DNA of 64,000 bases from Astrothelium macrocarpum (GCA_021030915.1 JAGEMR010000004.1:558001-622000); one strand, 5' to 3'; numbered from the stretch's first letter, positions 33,203-45,392 are shown. The notes: generated by a model from the letters alone, not told the origin. Program-made: numbers and translations.

Positions 33203-34417
33203 ATGATGGCTACTCAAACAATACCTCCTATAGGAAAGACACATCCAGAGCTTGAAAAAGTCGGTAAATCAATAGTGTTTAATGAAGCCAAGACTCAAAT
33301 AGCCCATCTAGATCCTGTCCGAGCAAGCTCCAGCCCCAAATACGTACAATGACGATATTCCCAGCATGCGTGCAATGCTATCGGAGCGCAAACGTGCCCT
33401 CACTGCAACAATGGGAAGCACAGGTCCGCCTTCGGGTGTCAGTGAAAAGGATATACTGGTACCTTCACGGGAGCCGGGGCGTAGTATCACCTGCCGGGTA
33501 CATGCCCCTACTCCAGAGACTGCGCCTAAGGAAGGCAGTCCATTGTTTGTGATTTTTCATGGAGGCGGATTCTGTTTAGGCGGGTTAGAGAATGAGGAAC
33601 TACATTGTAGGATTTTTGCAAAAGAGTTGGGGGTTGTGATGTTGAATGTGGACTACCGACTAGCGCCAGAAGATAAGTTCCCTGCAGCACCCGAAGACGC
33701 ATGGGATGTGGTGAAATGGGTGAGAATCTAAAAGCACAGGTGAAGAGACAGGAGGTATGAAGTGCTAATATATGCAAGTAGGCTGCCACTCACGCATCCG
33801 AACTCAATGCGAACCTGAGCCAAGGATTCATCGTTGGAGGTATTTCGGCGGGTGGCAATCTTTCCGCGACGGTCGCGCACATAGCAAGAGATGAGAAGCT
33901 ATCACCTCCTATCACTGGTCTTTATCTATCCATTCCGACACTAGCCGGACCTGGCGCAGTGCCTGAAAAGTACAAGGACATTTATATCAGCCACATCCAG
34001 AACGCGAACCCACCAGGTTTAGGTGAAGATGCTGTACGAATGTTTAACAGTATGTACTGCTTTTTACAAAACGATTTGTCCATCTTGAAACCTTTGGACT
34101 AATCACAGAGACAAATAGAGAATTACAACCCTGATGAATCCTCTCCCATTCATGCTCCATTGGGCTGGCCATCAGGACATGCAAACCTTCCACCTACATA
34201 TTTCCAAATTTGTGAGCTAGATCCCCTCCGGGATGATGCGCTTGTTTTTGAAAAGATCCTGCGAGAAGAGCATGGGATCCCAACCAAATCTGATTTCTAT
34301 CCCGGCTTACCCCATGGGTTCTGGAGCTTCCATCCCACAGCTGAATTCAGCAAAAGAGTACCCAGAGACGGTGTAGCTGGGTTAACTTGGCTTCTAGAAA
34401 AGGGAAGGCCAAGTTGA
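33203..34417 (+). CDS. Alpha/beta hydrolase, hormone-sensitive-lipase type
   Basis: A 339-residue esterase/lipase of the abhydrolase-3 (HSL) group. Exons are 33203-33263, 33328-33719, 33782-34049 and 34119-34417. The oxyanion-hole motif is FHGGGFCLGG. The nucleophile elbow is VGGISAGGNLSA, with Ile where GDSAGG has Asp. The acid lies in ICELDPLRDDALVFE and the catalytic His in GLPHGFW. No signal peptide is seen, so it is probably intracellular. Splice sites of the first and third introns have alternatives. I chose the GTAAAT..GCAAG and GTATGT..AAATAG pairs because they keep the frame and leave a usual distance from a branch site. It converges on the GlcNAc-6-P deacetylase with 164 bases between stops. 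Whether it belongs to that pathway is unknown. Confidence 0.82.
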
Positions 34418-34581
34418 ATAAATGCCGAAATTACCCTTCTATAAGTTACGTTTAGCCTTAAAATAAGGCTGTCAACGCTCAATCTAACTTGTAAAGACCA
34501 GCTAAACAGTGACATGTCCAGAAAACAGATGACCACCCTACAAATTGGAGGATCCAACTCCAGGAGCCAATGCCAGAAACC

Positions 34582-36008
34582 TTAAATTTGTCTCTTGTAT
34601 ACCATCGAGCCGAATTTCCAGACCTGATCCACTGATAGCGCTTTCCTCCCAAGACCATCTTGAGTCTCCGACAGGACGACCAAGTCCGCATCGGCGTCAT
34701 GTTCGAGAGAACCTTTAGTCTTCTCTAGTCCAAGCATCTTGGCTGGAGTTGCTGTCACTGGTTTGATCGCTTCAGGAATGCTGACTTCTGCTGCATTGTA
34801 AAAATTGTTGACACAGTCAACGAGTGATATGGTACTGTAACCTATTTAGCCCTTGTCAGAAGCTTTACCCAGTCCAACTTACACTCCGGCCAACGTCTCA
34901 GTGTCATTCAATGTCAGCACATTGCCCTTCTTGATAAAGTGGTCACCATTTGTCCAATCGTATGTCCCATCCGGTAGGCCGGCCGGATGCATCGCATCTG
35001 TGACTAGGATAAAGCCGTCAGGATGCGCGTTCCACGCAATAACAACTGATGTGAGATGCAAATGGACGCCGTCAGCAATGATTCCAAAATAAGGTCTCTG
35101 CAGCTTGTCTCCCTGACCAAGAACACCAAATATGCCGGGGTTACGATGGTGGAGAGGCCGCATGGCATTGAAAAGATGCGTCACCATGGTCGAGCCCGAA
35201 TCCATGGCGGCCTGCATTTGTTCGTAAGTCGCTTCTGAATGACCGACTGCGAAAACGATGTCCCGAGACACGATGTCTGGTATTGCAGCAGCTACGCCCG
35301 GTATTTCGGGTCCTGCAGTTATCATCCTAATAACTGGATTAAAAACATCGTCAGAATTCTGCTTGGCCATCAAATTGCTAGGACCATAGCATTCAAGTAT
35401 ATCTTGAAACCCATCGGGTGCTTCTCGCAACACATCGATGCGATGCATGCCCTTCTTTGTGGGACTAATGAACGGTCCTTCGCAATGAGCTCCAAGCGAT
35501 TCAGCACCATCGTCTGGGCTGCGTCGAGCTCCAGATGGACCACAATAAGGCAGGACCTAAAGAGTCAGCTATTGAGGAAGCCATCACGGTCCAGCAAGGA
35601 ACAATGTATAAGCAGTACCTTGTGATATACTTCGCTGCGTGCACTTGGAAATGTCGGGAGATATGATGTTACACCACTTTCTATCAAGCTCTTATTGACC
35701 CGCCGTAAGCCTTTGATGTATTCTGTAAAATCGTCTGGTACGACCGAGAATGAAAAGCCCGCATAGCCGTTGAGCTGCACGTCGATGAAACCTGGTGCTA
35801 AGATTCGACCTCTGAGATCGATGATCTCATCTGGAATAGCTTGGTGTTCATAAAAAGCAATTTGGCTCTGTATGATCTTGCCAGTTTTTGAACTTATCCA
35901 AAGATCTTCGTTCACGAGGTCGTTGCCCTTGACTAGCCTGCAGTTCACGAACTTGATGATATGGCTTTTTGGTCCGCCTGGTGAGCCTGGTGAGATTGAG
36001 ATGGGCAT
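34582..36008 (-). CDS. N-acetylglucosamine-6-phosphate deacetylase
   Basis: The enzyme that removes acetate from GlcNAc-6-P to give glucosamine-6-P, the second cytosolic step of GlcNAc use (DAC1 in Candida and Trichoderma). Exons are 36008-35619, 35556-34883 and 34834-34582 (introns 62 and 48 bases), giving 438 residues. Amidohydrolase motifs run in order: GRILAPGFIDVQLNGYAG, LGAHCEGPFISPTKKG (metal-ligand Glu), FAVGHSEATYEQ and MVTHLFNAMRPLHHRNPG (metal His residues), and GFILVTDAMHPAGLPDG (catalytic Asp). After the last splice come LAGVTISLVDCVNNFYN and the terminal beta-sandwich strands LGLEKTKGSLEHDADADLVV. It sits head to head with the NGS1-like gene across 1.1 kb and is a core member of the GlcNAc cluster in this window. 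Confidence 0.94.
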
Positions 36009-37154
36009 TTTAGAGCTTTGAGACGGATTTGGGCAGAATCCGGTGTCAGCTTTGTATTCTTAATAAAAATATCATTTCTTGCTAGGGCCAGAGCTTGTCA
36101 GGCGTCTACCTCGGGGCTCCACGGATGATTACCTAGTTTAACACCCAAAGATAGCACCTGTCGACTTGCATCATTGTGAGCCTACAAGGATCATGGAAGG
36201 TTTCCAGAAGATTGCAACCAGTGAGCGTGGCATCCGTCAGCGTGGAGGCGATGAAACGTTAGAAGTGGATTGGACGGTGACGTTACGTTCGACAGGCGCC
36301 CCCATCGTCCCACCCGATCTATTCACTCAAAAAAGGTCACGCTGTAAAACACTTGCATCTCGAATTACAATGTCCGACATTGACACTCATCGCCTGTGTA
36401 TCCCTCCAGCCTGTTTCGTGCGCTAAGAATTTTAAGTTGTATTTATTCCATGATGCAGCTTGTTGTCAGAGGAGTGCCTACTTAATTGCCAATCCACCTA
36501 CACAATAACAGATGAAGAAATCTCTGATATTGATGCTCATCTTGAACCCAAGAGCCATGCATGTTTGCATCAGAAGGACATTCAGGTCATCCAAGACCAA
36601 CTAAGCCGCAAGTCCAATAAATTCCATCATTCGTGCCGTCTCGTCCAAAGGTAAGCGTTTGATTTGATTTTACAGCGAGCTGCAACTGCTCAAGGAGGCA
36701 AACCAGCAAAGCAATTCAACCAGCCGAGGACATATACATTTCTGCCGAACGATTGCCACACATCAATTTCGTTGCCAATCAGCTTTTAGCACATAGCGAT
36801 AACGCCATGGCCGGAGATATCTTTGGCGAGTCGGGCAAGCCTTTCCATGCAGGGTCTGGCACTGCTGGTCTAGGCCCAACTCCATTCCGGTAGGTACAGT
36901 AGGAGATGTGACTAAGCCAGCTCCTTCTTGACGAGCATAAGGAGCTGTATCGTACATCGCAAAACACTTTTCTCACATTTTGCCGCTTCGTGAAAAGCGC
37001 GCAACATGAATACGCAGCGCTACTGTTGATTGACAGATAATGCGACTACTGTCTCTTCACTTTCTGTTGTATTCATAAACAGGTACAGAGCCTTGAACAG
37101 CAAGACAGCCTGCGAACCAATCTACCTTGAGTCGCACGTTCAACAAACGCCACC
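36009..37154. promoter_or_regulatory. Divergent promoter, deacetylase and NGS1-like gene
   Basis: A 1.15 kb divergent region between two cluster genes. At 36958-36964 it contains CGCAAAA, a match to the core of the Ndt80 middle-sporulation element (CRCAAAW), about 190 bases before the NGS1-like start. One match of seven bases can be chance. ORFs at 36166-36426 and 36763-36976 have no support. Confidence 0.4.
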
Positions 37155-40120
37155 ATGGTAGCCAAACAAGAGCCAAAGCTCGACCCAGTATGGGACGATC
37201 TCGACAGGTAACGTATTCGCTAGTTATCTCGATGCGCTGGACGCAATAGAGTGACGTAAATTTACAGGACCTTGGGTCAACTATTCATGATGGGATTTGA
37301 TGGGACCACAGTCACCCCGCAAATACGCGGATTGATCGAGCAACACCATCTTGGATCCATCTTGCTTACAGCCAAAAATCTCAAATGTCTGTAAACTGCT
37401 CTACCTTTTTGGACTTTAATCTAAGTATGAACAGCGGCTGAAGATACGACCAAGTTGGTTTACGAGCTTCAAAAGTGTGCTCACGACGCTGGACATCCCG
37501 TTCCATTACTGGTGGCGGTAGATCAAGAAAATGGTGGTGTCAATAGTCTCTACGACGAGATATACATTCGTCAGTATCCCAGTGCAATGGGCATGGCGGC
37601 CACCGGTTCAACGGAGCTTGCGTACGAGGTTGCCAAAGCTACTGCGCAGGAAATTTCGGCCTGCGGGATTAATTGGATTTTCGGACCTTGCTTGGATGTC
37701 TTGACTAATGCCCGAAATCAACCGCTTGGAGTCAGGACGTGCGGCGATGACCCTCAAGAAGTCTCTGCCTACGGCGTAGCGTTTATGAAAGGCTACAAGG
37801 AAGCGGGCTTAGTTACCATGGGAAAACACTTTCCATCTTACGGAAATCTCGAATTCCTAGGTTCCGCATTGGATGTCCCCACGATCACGGAATCCCTAGA
37901 ACAGCTAAGCTTGAGTGCACTTGTACCTTTCCGGAGCGCTATACGCCAAGGCCTGGATGCTATGATGGTTGGTGGATGTGCAATCTCTTCGGCAGGTCTC
38001 AATGCCATGCATGCCTGCCTCTCTGAGCAAGTAGTCGACGGCCTCTTGAGATCGGATCTGAATTTTGATGGAGTCGTTGTTTCCGAGTGCCTAGAGATGG
38101 AGGCTTTAAGTCACAACATTGGCGTTGGTGGAGGCACTGTCATGGCCGTGAATGCAGGTTGTGATCTAGTGCTCCTCTGTCGCTCCTTTCCGGTCCAACA
38201 AGAAGCGCTCACTGGCCTCAAGCTTGGAATAGACAATTCTATGATATCCATGGACAGGATTAAGACCTCGTTGCGTAGAGTTCTCAAAATGAAGTCCAAG
38301 TGCACCACCTGGGAAAAAGCTCTGAACCCGCCTGGCCTAAATTGGCTATCTACTCTTCAACCTTCACACACAAGTCTCTCTACCAAGGCATACAAAAAAT
38401 CCATCACGGTGGTCCGAGACAAAGCTCGCTTGCTACCACTGACTAACATGATAGATCCTGAAGAGGAGCTCCTACTATTAACGCCTCTGGTGAAGCCATT
38501 GGCAGCCTCGGCTGCATCAAAAGCCTTATCAGAAACGGCGACCACTGGCTCTCCTGAACCTTTGGTATGGGAACGCAGTGCTTCTGTAATGAGTGGCGAA
38601 CGAGTGTTTCGGGAATTAGGCCGATCCCTCGCCAGGCAAAGGAGCGGACGAGTACTTCATACATCTTACACTGCGAACGGGGTGCGGCCAGTACACGAAA
38701 ATCTCATCAATCGGGCGAGCGCAATCATTGTACTTACGGCAGACGCGAATCGCAACTTGTACCAACAAGGCTTTACCAAGCATGTTTCGATGATATGCAA
38801 TATGCAGTACTCAGCCGGTGGCGAGAGACGTGAAAAGCCCCTCATAGTTATTTCAGTGAGTTCCCCATACGACTTTGCAATGGATCCGACGATAGGCACC
38901 TACATCTGCACTTACGACTTTACTGAGACTGCATTGAACTCCTTGGTCAATGTATTGTACGGCGAGCAATCCCCAACCGGATCTCTGCCTGGTACAATCA
39001 GTCAAAGCCAGAAAATGCATCAGTCGAGACAGCATTGGCTCGTGGAAAATTTCAATGAAGAACGAGATGCCCACGCTCTGGATACACTTCTGAAAGCCGT
39101 TATCGAAAGCACACCGCTCAACCAGCATTCAGAGTTGTCAGGCGCAACTTCCAATTCATTCTTGTTGCACCATCAGGAAGTCGTCGAAGCGCATTTTGTG
39201 GTGCGTAACAGTAGTACGCATGCCCTGTACGGGTTCTGCTCAACGTACTTTTTCAAGACGACCGGTACTGGGGTAATAGGTGCTCTCATTGTTGATCCGT
39301 CTAGGAGAAAACTATCTATTGGTCATTCCCTTCACAATCGAGCCATCCGGACACTGCTGCAACGAGAAGGCATCAAACGCTTTCAGCTCGGCTCCAGACT
39401 TCCAAGCATCTTCCTTGGGATCCCAACCGGTCACGGGAGCGAACGTAAGCGGCTACGAGCATGGTTTGCCAACATGGGATGGAGTACTGCATTGTCGCGG
39501 CCCGTCTGCAGCATGGTCGCGCGAAACCTATCATCATGGACTCCTCCAGACGGTATGGCAAAGAGTCTACAAAGTGCTGGTGCGCAATTTGATCTTGTTT
39601 ACGGTTGGGAGTACGCCGGCCCAATCTTGGATCACATCAAGACGAGTAACCGGCAAGGACTCGCCGAAGTGTACAACATGGCTCTTGCCGACCCGTCCGC
39701 GTGCGGCATCATCCGAGCCAAAAGACCCGAAGACGACGCGCTTGTCGGGACGGTGGTGCTGTACAACATGCAATCAAACGTCGCCGAATTTGTACCTGGC
39801 ATCAGAGACGTTGGTGAGCCGACGGGTGGAATCTCATCTCCCGTCATTTCACCATCGGTCGGCGAGTACTCTACTCTTTTGCAAGGTCTGATACTGCTAG
39901 GAATGCGATGGTTGAAGCAGCAAGGATGCAATGCGTGCGTGTTGGACTATGTAAGTTTGATCTATTCGTCACCGAGTGAGGCACAACCAGCTAACCCCAG
40001 CGATAGATGGACGGGGACGGGAATTTTGATGGACTGTCGGCTATGGGCTTTGGATTATTGCACACGTTCGAAGAAGTCAGCTGCGACGCAGCGACATGGA
40101 CAATGGTGCCCCCTTCGTGA
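37155..40120 (+). CDS. NGS1: GH3-GNAT protein, NGS1-type GlcNAc sensor
   Basis: A 933-residue fusion of a glycoside hydrolase family 3 domain and an acetyltransferase region. Exons are 37155-37207, 37268-37386, 37435-39950 and 40007-40120. The GH3 barrel (about 20-330) has LFMMGFDGT, VAVDQENGGVNSLYDEIYIR, FGPCLDVLTNARNQPLGVR and GLVTMGKHFPSYGNLEF, with H189 but no following His/Asp of the usual KHFPGHG. The nucleophile block reads VVVSECLEMEAL, with Glu275 in place of Asp. The GNAT part (about 590-920) has IVDPSRRKLSIGHSLHNRAI and a final block ACVLDYMDGDGNFDGL rebuilt by the last splice. In Candida albicans Ngs1 binds GlcNAc with the GH3-like part and acts on histones with the GNAT part to switch on GlcNAc genes. 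Here its place beside deacetylase and regulator supports the same job. Confidence 0.88.
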
Positions 40121-41325
40121 GGTAATAGCTAGCCATCACTCCTAGCATACTAGGCAGGATTTGGGCTACCATTTGCATCTCCTGACATGATTTGTCGACA
40201 GACTACACCAATTGGGTCGTATACGCCGAGATTTGGGCCATCATTCGTCGGAAATAGGCGGACCGTAGATCACTAGTATCGGTTTGGGGCGGGTTGGAGG
40301 AGGGCGGGTGGCAAGCCATCGAATGAGGCTCGTCAACAGCGCAGCAAAGGTTTCAGGCTCAGCACTGGCTCGGACCTGCCATGGCATACCCTTGGAGATG
40401 CATTGGCGGAGCGGAGAGCGGCCGCAGAACGACCTGATCAGGCAGGTCATTGGACAAATCACGCCGGAGGACGGAGGTGTGGACGAGCGAAGGAGGGGAG
40501 GTACCCAGTGGCGTCTAGCTCCTGTCCAGGGCTACCAAGGCCTAGGCGTAGCCCAGATAACTCCTCTAGCCTAAGTTCGCCGATCACTCGAAGCTCTAGA
40601 AACATCGTGGAAGGACAATCTAAATGGGCAGATGTCGATGTGTCTCGCGCCGCCATTCCACGTGCCAGCGTGCCAATCCGATCTTGCGCGCAAAGTAAAT
40701 CAAATAAAATACCAGGCCCGGACGGCTCGCCACTGCTGCTGCCGCTGCAATTGCGGAGCTTGCTTTTGTGCTGGACCGCTCGAACCCCACCAGCTTCCGT
40801 GGCCGACTTCAGATCTGATGCTCTGAGCTGTCCGCATTCGCACTGAAGCCGGGCCAGACATCATCCTTGCTGCAGCCGACCGAAAGGGTCGCAGAGGCCA
40901 GCAGCCAGTCGCACAGGAAGAGGCGACCGACGCGGTCGTGAGCAGCCGGTGGCTTGCCCTCTTTTGTGTGGGCGATCCGGCCCACCAAAAGGTACCACCA
41001 CCCTCTGCTTACACTGGCCTGCCCTCCCTGCAGCCTGCAAAAGCGTCGACTGGTCGTGCTAGCTCCCGCTGGGGTCTGCACACTGGCCGGCAGGATTAGC
41101 GAATTGCTGCTGGTTCGCGATAACGGCCATATTCACCTTCTATCAACTCCCTCCCCGTGACAACTCCAGAGCCGCCCAGAAACTCCACATTTGCTGCCAT
41201 CGCCGGCCGCCAGTTGCGCCCTGCTCTGCCCCAGCAAGACCCACCGCTCGAGTATATTGAGCGCGCATGCGGAGTCAGACCTTTCCTTATTGCTTTCCGC
41301 CCCGTGCTGGCACCGTCGAGCCAAC
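40121..41325. promoter_or_regulatory. Upstream region and likely leader of the RON1-like gene
   Basis: 1.2 kb between the NGS1-like stop and the Ndt80-like start on the same strand. It is visibly GC-rich at 40290-41100, with several short overlapping ORFs on both strands (for example 40403-40846) that look like a long regulated leader and not genes. Confidence 0.4.
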
Positions 41326-43078
41326 ATGGAAGGCTTCGATACGATCACCATGTCATACTTGACCAACAATCCAATGTCACTCTCTGGCGCAACCGCGGCG
41401 GACCAGCTACCAGCATCGCTGCTACCTCATGACATGACCGATCATCTGTCTAATTTTGACGCCGAAACTTTTCCAGGGTAAGTGGATGCTTCTCTTCCGC
41501 TCCGCGCAGTCTGTCATGCGATATGCGACCTTCACACGCCCGCTCTCAAAACGTTGCACTTGCCTCTAACATCAATTTAGAAGCGACGATAACTTTGGAC
41601 CGCCCCCATTGCCATCACATCCGCCAGCTCTGAAACGTTTCCCCAGTGCATACGAGGATCCCTTCTCTGACGTTCTCAGCACGTACGACCAACCACTACC
41701 ACCAGAGCAAAATGGTGCAGAAAATGAGTCCATTGACCGTGACAACAAGCTTCTCAGCTTTTCTGTCCCGGTGCTTAATTACACGCTCCTGGATTACGCT
41801 CTACGTCAGTCCAACATTACGCTCTCCGCTCAACTCCACGGTATGTTCTTCTTGGCGGAATCGCCCTGGGCAGCCAGTGGCGACTCGGCAGCACCGCCAA
41901 CCGAATTGACATGCTATCGTCGAAACCTGTTTCAAATAACGGGAACAATCACCATGCCACGCATGCTTCGTTATATCCACACTGAGCAAAACGAGCAAAT
42001 ACCTATAATTGGTCAGGAATTGTCTATTTCGGCCACCGAGTCCGTTGAGGGCAATCCAGTCAAGATCATCTCTGTTCCATGGAAAACACCTGCCACCAAT
42101 CAACCTGTGGCAGAAGACAAGGCAGAAAAAGAACCAACCGCCATTCCACTTGACTTGATGAATGGACAAGAATTGGATTCCGAATACGTGAGCTTTCCGA
42201 TCGCCTGGAAGAGATTGCAGTTCAGAATTGCCACCGCAAACAACGGCAGAAGGAAAGAATTACAACAGCATTTTGTGGTGCGTTTGAAGGTGATTGCGAC
42301 GCTTTCAACAGGAATGAAAGTCTCGATTTCAGAGAGTCAATCTGGCGCCATTATCGTTCGAGGCAGAAGCCCACGAAACTTTCAATCTCGGAAAGACTTT
42401 CCACTCAGTGCCGGTGGAACCACTTCGAGAAAGAATATGCATCTTCCCACAGCACCGACTCGGACTTCAACAAACGACTCACTTCCTCCGCCACAACTCA
42501 CGCCCGACCGTGTCAAGAACAATGGGCCAACTTCGAATCCATTTCCTAATGGCAAGGCCGACCTTCAAATCTCTCCAGATTTCTTTGAATGGAATATTCC
42601 ATCTGGCCAAGCAGGAGCAATGACTGCCATCCCACAAGATCCGACGCCATATGCTCTAACTACGCCCAACGCATATGCTCAATCCAGTCCAGATTTATCG
42701 CGACACATTCACAACGGATCTCGATCGGCCCCTGCTCCCATTAACTTGTCTCTCACAGATGAAGAGCCTAAACCTAAATCGTCCACATCACCCGCAAATA
42801 GCAATCAGGATTCCCAGCCACGCAAGCTACCAAAGCTGAGCAATGTGCCTCCCCCACCTCGAGCATCGAGTTTCTCTCTGAACATGATCAGTAGTCCGGA
42901 CGAGAGCGCCGATTTGCTGTACGAGTATTTCCCACTAGGCTTGGATGACTGGATGCCGCCAGTCGACGCAGTGTACAGGCCGCATGTGGTACATCACACC
43001 AATCTGCCTCCAGATCCAAAGGCAAAGGCGGTCAAGAGTAAACGCTACTTTTCCGAGGACAATGGGACAGACAGATGA
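41326..43078 (+). CDS. RON1: Ndt80/PhoG-like transcription factor, RON1-type
   Basis: A p53-like-fold regulator of 549 residues. Exons are 41326-41477 and 41581-43078 (103-base intron). The Ndt80 DNA-binding domain spans about 105-330: KLLSFSVPVLNYTLLDYALR, LTCYRRNLFQITGTITMPR, VSFPIAWKRLQFRIATANNG, QQHFVVRLKVIATLSTGMKV and SGAIIVRGRSPRNFQSR. CYRRNLFQ is the signature of the fungal vegetative Ndt80-like proteins. The C-terminal 200 residues are disordered, Pro/Ser-rich, ending in an acidic YEYFPLGLDDWMPPVDAVYR that could be an activation segment. In Trichoderma the regulator RON1 of this family sits in and is needed for the GlcNAc cluster. The gene follows the NGS1-like gene on the same strand, with the deacetylase next to that, so I assign it as the pathway regulator. 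Other Ndt80-like paralogs act in development. Confidence 0.85.
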
Positions 43079-44739
43079 TATTTTTTCCCCACACATGCGG
43101 AGGTTCTTTCTTTCACAAAATTTGCATGGTCCACCGTCAAGACTTGAGCATCTCAGCGGGTCTTCTGATTTCGCTCGCATCAAATCGAAACGGTCTTCAC
43201 CGACGACGAAATTGGCTCAGCGCCATAGCTGTGCAAGCAATCCTACAATGAACCACGCTCTGGTCATGTGTCGGCTTCCTGATCAAGGTTGGATCATTTA
43301 CGTGCTTACGCGTTTGGCGCTTGGTGGCGAGGGTATCAAACGTCATTGTCTCAAACTAAGCGGAGACGCACAGCAGATGAATGCGTCACGCAGTCAAATC
43401 TTTAAACAGCCAAAAAAAAGTCTTGCGGCTCGGTCTACCGGGAAATGCCTCACACAAGAGACGGTCAAAAGTCCATTTTTCTAGCCATTGTATCTAAAGT
43501 TGATCGAGGCGATTGCTGCTCACAACCCTGTTTAGGAAAAAATTTTGGAGGGTGCAGATACGGGTGTGCCAGCCTTGGGTTCCGCGAGTCCGATGGGAAT
43601 GGGATGGTACCCATCCTTATAGGGCAGCCCTACACCTACTTGTGGGACAGGGGTGGCACCAGCCTTGCACTTCTGCACTCTCAAGCGCGACAACTGGTCA
43701 CGCGCAGCAAAAATAAAGTGCGATGAAGGTTTCAAATCCCATTTTATTCAGCGCTGAGCACGTGTTTCAATTTCAACGGACGATACCTACCTTACTGAGC
43801 ACCCTTGCTGGTGTACGCACTGCCGCCGACTGGATCTCGCTGATAGTCTGCGCGACATGAATTTCTTTCTGCTGTTGTTCTCTTCGCCCTTTTCCTTGTA
43901 GGGAAGTCCTTCCCTGATGAAAAGGTAACCTACTGCGGGCCGCTGCATATGCCGATGCCGGGCTGGGCATCAGTACATCTTCGCAAAGTCTAATCCTCTC
44001 AAACACTTGGAAGTTTGTCGGAGGTAGTCCCGCCGTCCGATACATGTATGTTTCCTTTGACCAGACCCTCGGCACAAAAAATTTCGTCCGAAAAATCGAT
44101 CATCTTCGATGCTTGTTGAGAGTGTTGGTCTAGACTCTTTCTTGGATGGTGGTACTGGTATGTGGAGTATGGAATTTGATATTGAATGAGATACCCGAGG
44201 CAATGGGCGCGCACGGAATTCTGCATTTACGAATCTCATGATGCCAAGGGAATTCAGAACCTCCATTTGATTTTGGATTTTTATTAAGCAATGAAAGACA
44301 GTACATGACTGATCATGATTACCATACTATAAGTACAAGTTCATGTAGATTTGCATATCCATTCCCTAAGGTGAGCGACGTCTGAACTAGACATCCCCAA
44401 GCAGCTCGTTACCTCTCTTCCCAGAAATAATCGTATTTGTTCTCTTCTATTGCAAGTCAAGATGCATGATCTGTTCCAACAGTTTTCAGAAAATTTGGCA
44501 TTCAGTTTACACTTGGTTCAAATTTAATATAGCTGGAAGTGACTCGTAGCAAGCAATTGCAAAAGCTTTGTAATCAGTATGATCTCAACTAATCTAGCAA
44601 ATTTCGGCGAATCTTTTCTTGTCAAGTCGTTATCCCCTAAGCCTGGAAAAAAATGTCACGTCTTACTCTAAGCGATTGTAGTTATTGATGTGCAAATATT
44701 TGGGCTCCGCTGGTAAGTAAAACGCCGATTTCTTTTTCC
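43079..44739. other. Gene-poor region downstream of RON1-like gene
   Basis: No supported gene. Overlapping minus-strand ORFs at 43773-44266 were read in all frames; pieces look protein-like, but no splice combination gives a known family. A short inverted pair (GGATGGTACCCATCC, 43600-43616) is present. From about 44270 the sequence becomes AT-rich. Confidence 0.35.
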
Positions 44740-45392
44740 TTGGACAAAGCTGACAAGAAAATAATCAGTAATTTGAAGGCCTTTTTAAAAATCTATGACA
44801 CCATCAATGTTGACGTAGTTGAACAGAGTCGTTGCAAAGGCGGAAGTTCCAAAGATCGACTCAGAAGACGACATTCTGACAGCGACCTTTCAAATACCCG
44901 AAGGGGGAAAGACCACAGGCAGCCTTCAATACAATTCGAGGATAATGAGAAAAAGGAGAGTCGACAAGTACTTGGTGTCATATCCCGAAAATCTCAGCAT
45001 TGTTGCTGGCCAAATCAGCTATTGAAATGACTGGGGTCCGCTTTCTAATCACAAAAGTATCATTGGTAATGGAGTCTGGCTGTAGCAAAAGCCTGGACGA
45101 AGATGGTATCATATTAAATCTGGAAGTCTATCATATCACTGGCATGACCATCACCTCAAAGCTCAATCGTGCTACGCCTACCTTCTAAGACGTCTCGAAT
45201 ATTCTCCACAGACTTGTTCAAACATTCGTTGTCGCTAACACGAGACTGGAAGCTGAGTTCAAAGGTGAACGCGAAGTTTTGGATGGCTGGCCGGAAGGCA
45301 CCAGCTCCGCTGTTCGCCTTCCATTAAATAAGCCAGGTGGAGGAGCCTTTTACCCTTTCTTCATCCAATGTGCAATGAAGCAGGCGCGGTGA
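44740..45392 (+). pseudogene. Decayed ORF of unknown family
   Basis: Protein-like reading is spread over three plus frames. 44740-44825 reads in frame one; 44819-45025 gives AEVPKIDSEDDILTATFQIP; 45000-45188 gives LNLEVYHITGMTITSKLNRA and then a TAA. The same frame resumes directly after that stop with DVSNILHRLVQTFVVANTRL (45189 on), then GWPEGTSSAVRLPLNKPGGG and FYPFFIQCAMKQAR, ending at 45392. There is no ATG for the last part. The pattern, one in-frame stop and at least one frame change over 650 bases, suggests a broken gene and not noise, but I recognise no family and an unseen intron arrangement is possible. Confidence 0.35.

Noticed and set aside
34582..36008. Possibility that the deacetylase is dihydroorotase or another amidohydrolase.
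   Set aside because: HCEGPFISPTKKG, HLFNAMRPLHHR and VTDAMHPAG are specific for GlcNAc-6-P deacetylase.
40241..40846. Several overlapping ORFs on both strands before the Ndt80-like gene.
   Set aside because: They are products of GC-rich sequence; none has family content. Treated as promoter and leader.
43720..43745. GGTTTCAAATCCC, like a tRNA T-arm.
   Set aside because: No acceptor stem, D-arm or anticodon arm at the right distance on either strand.
43773..44266. Overlapping minus-strand ORFs that might form a small spliced gene.
   Set aside because: No splice combination gave a coherent or known protein; left as unexplained sequence.
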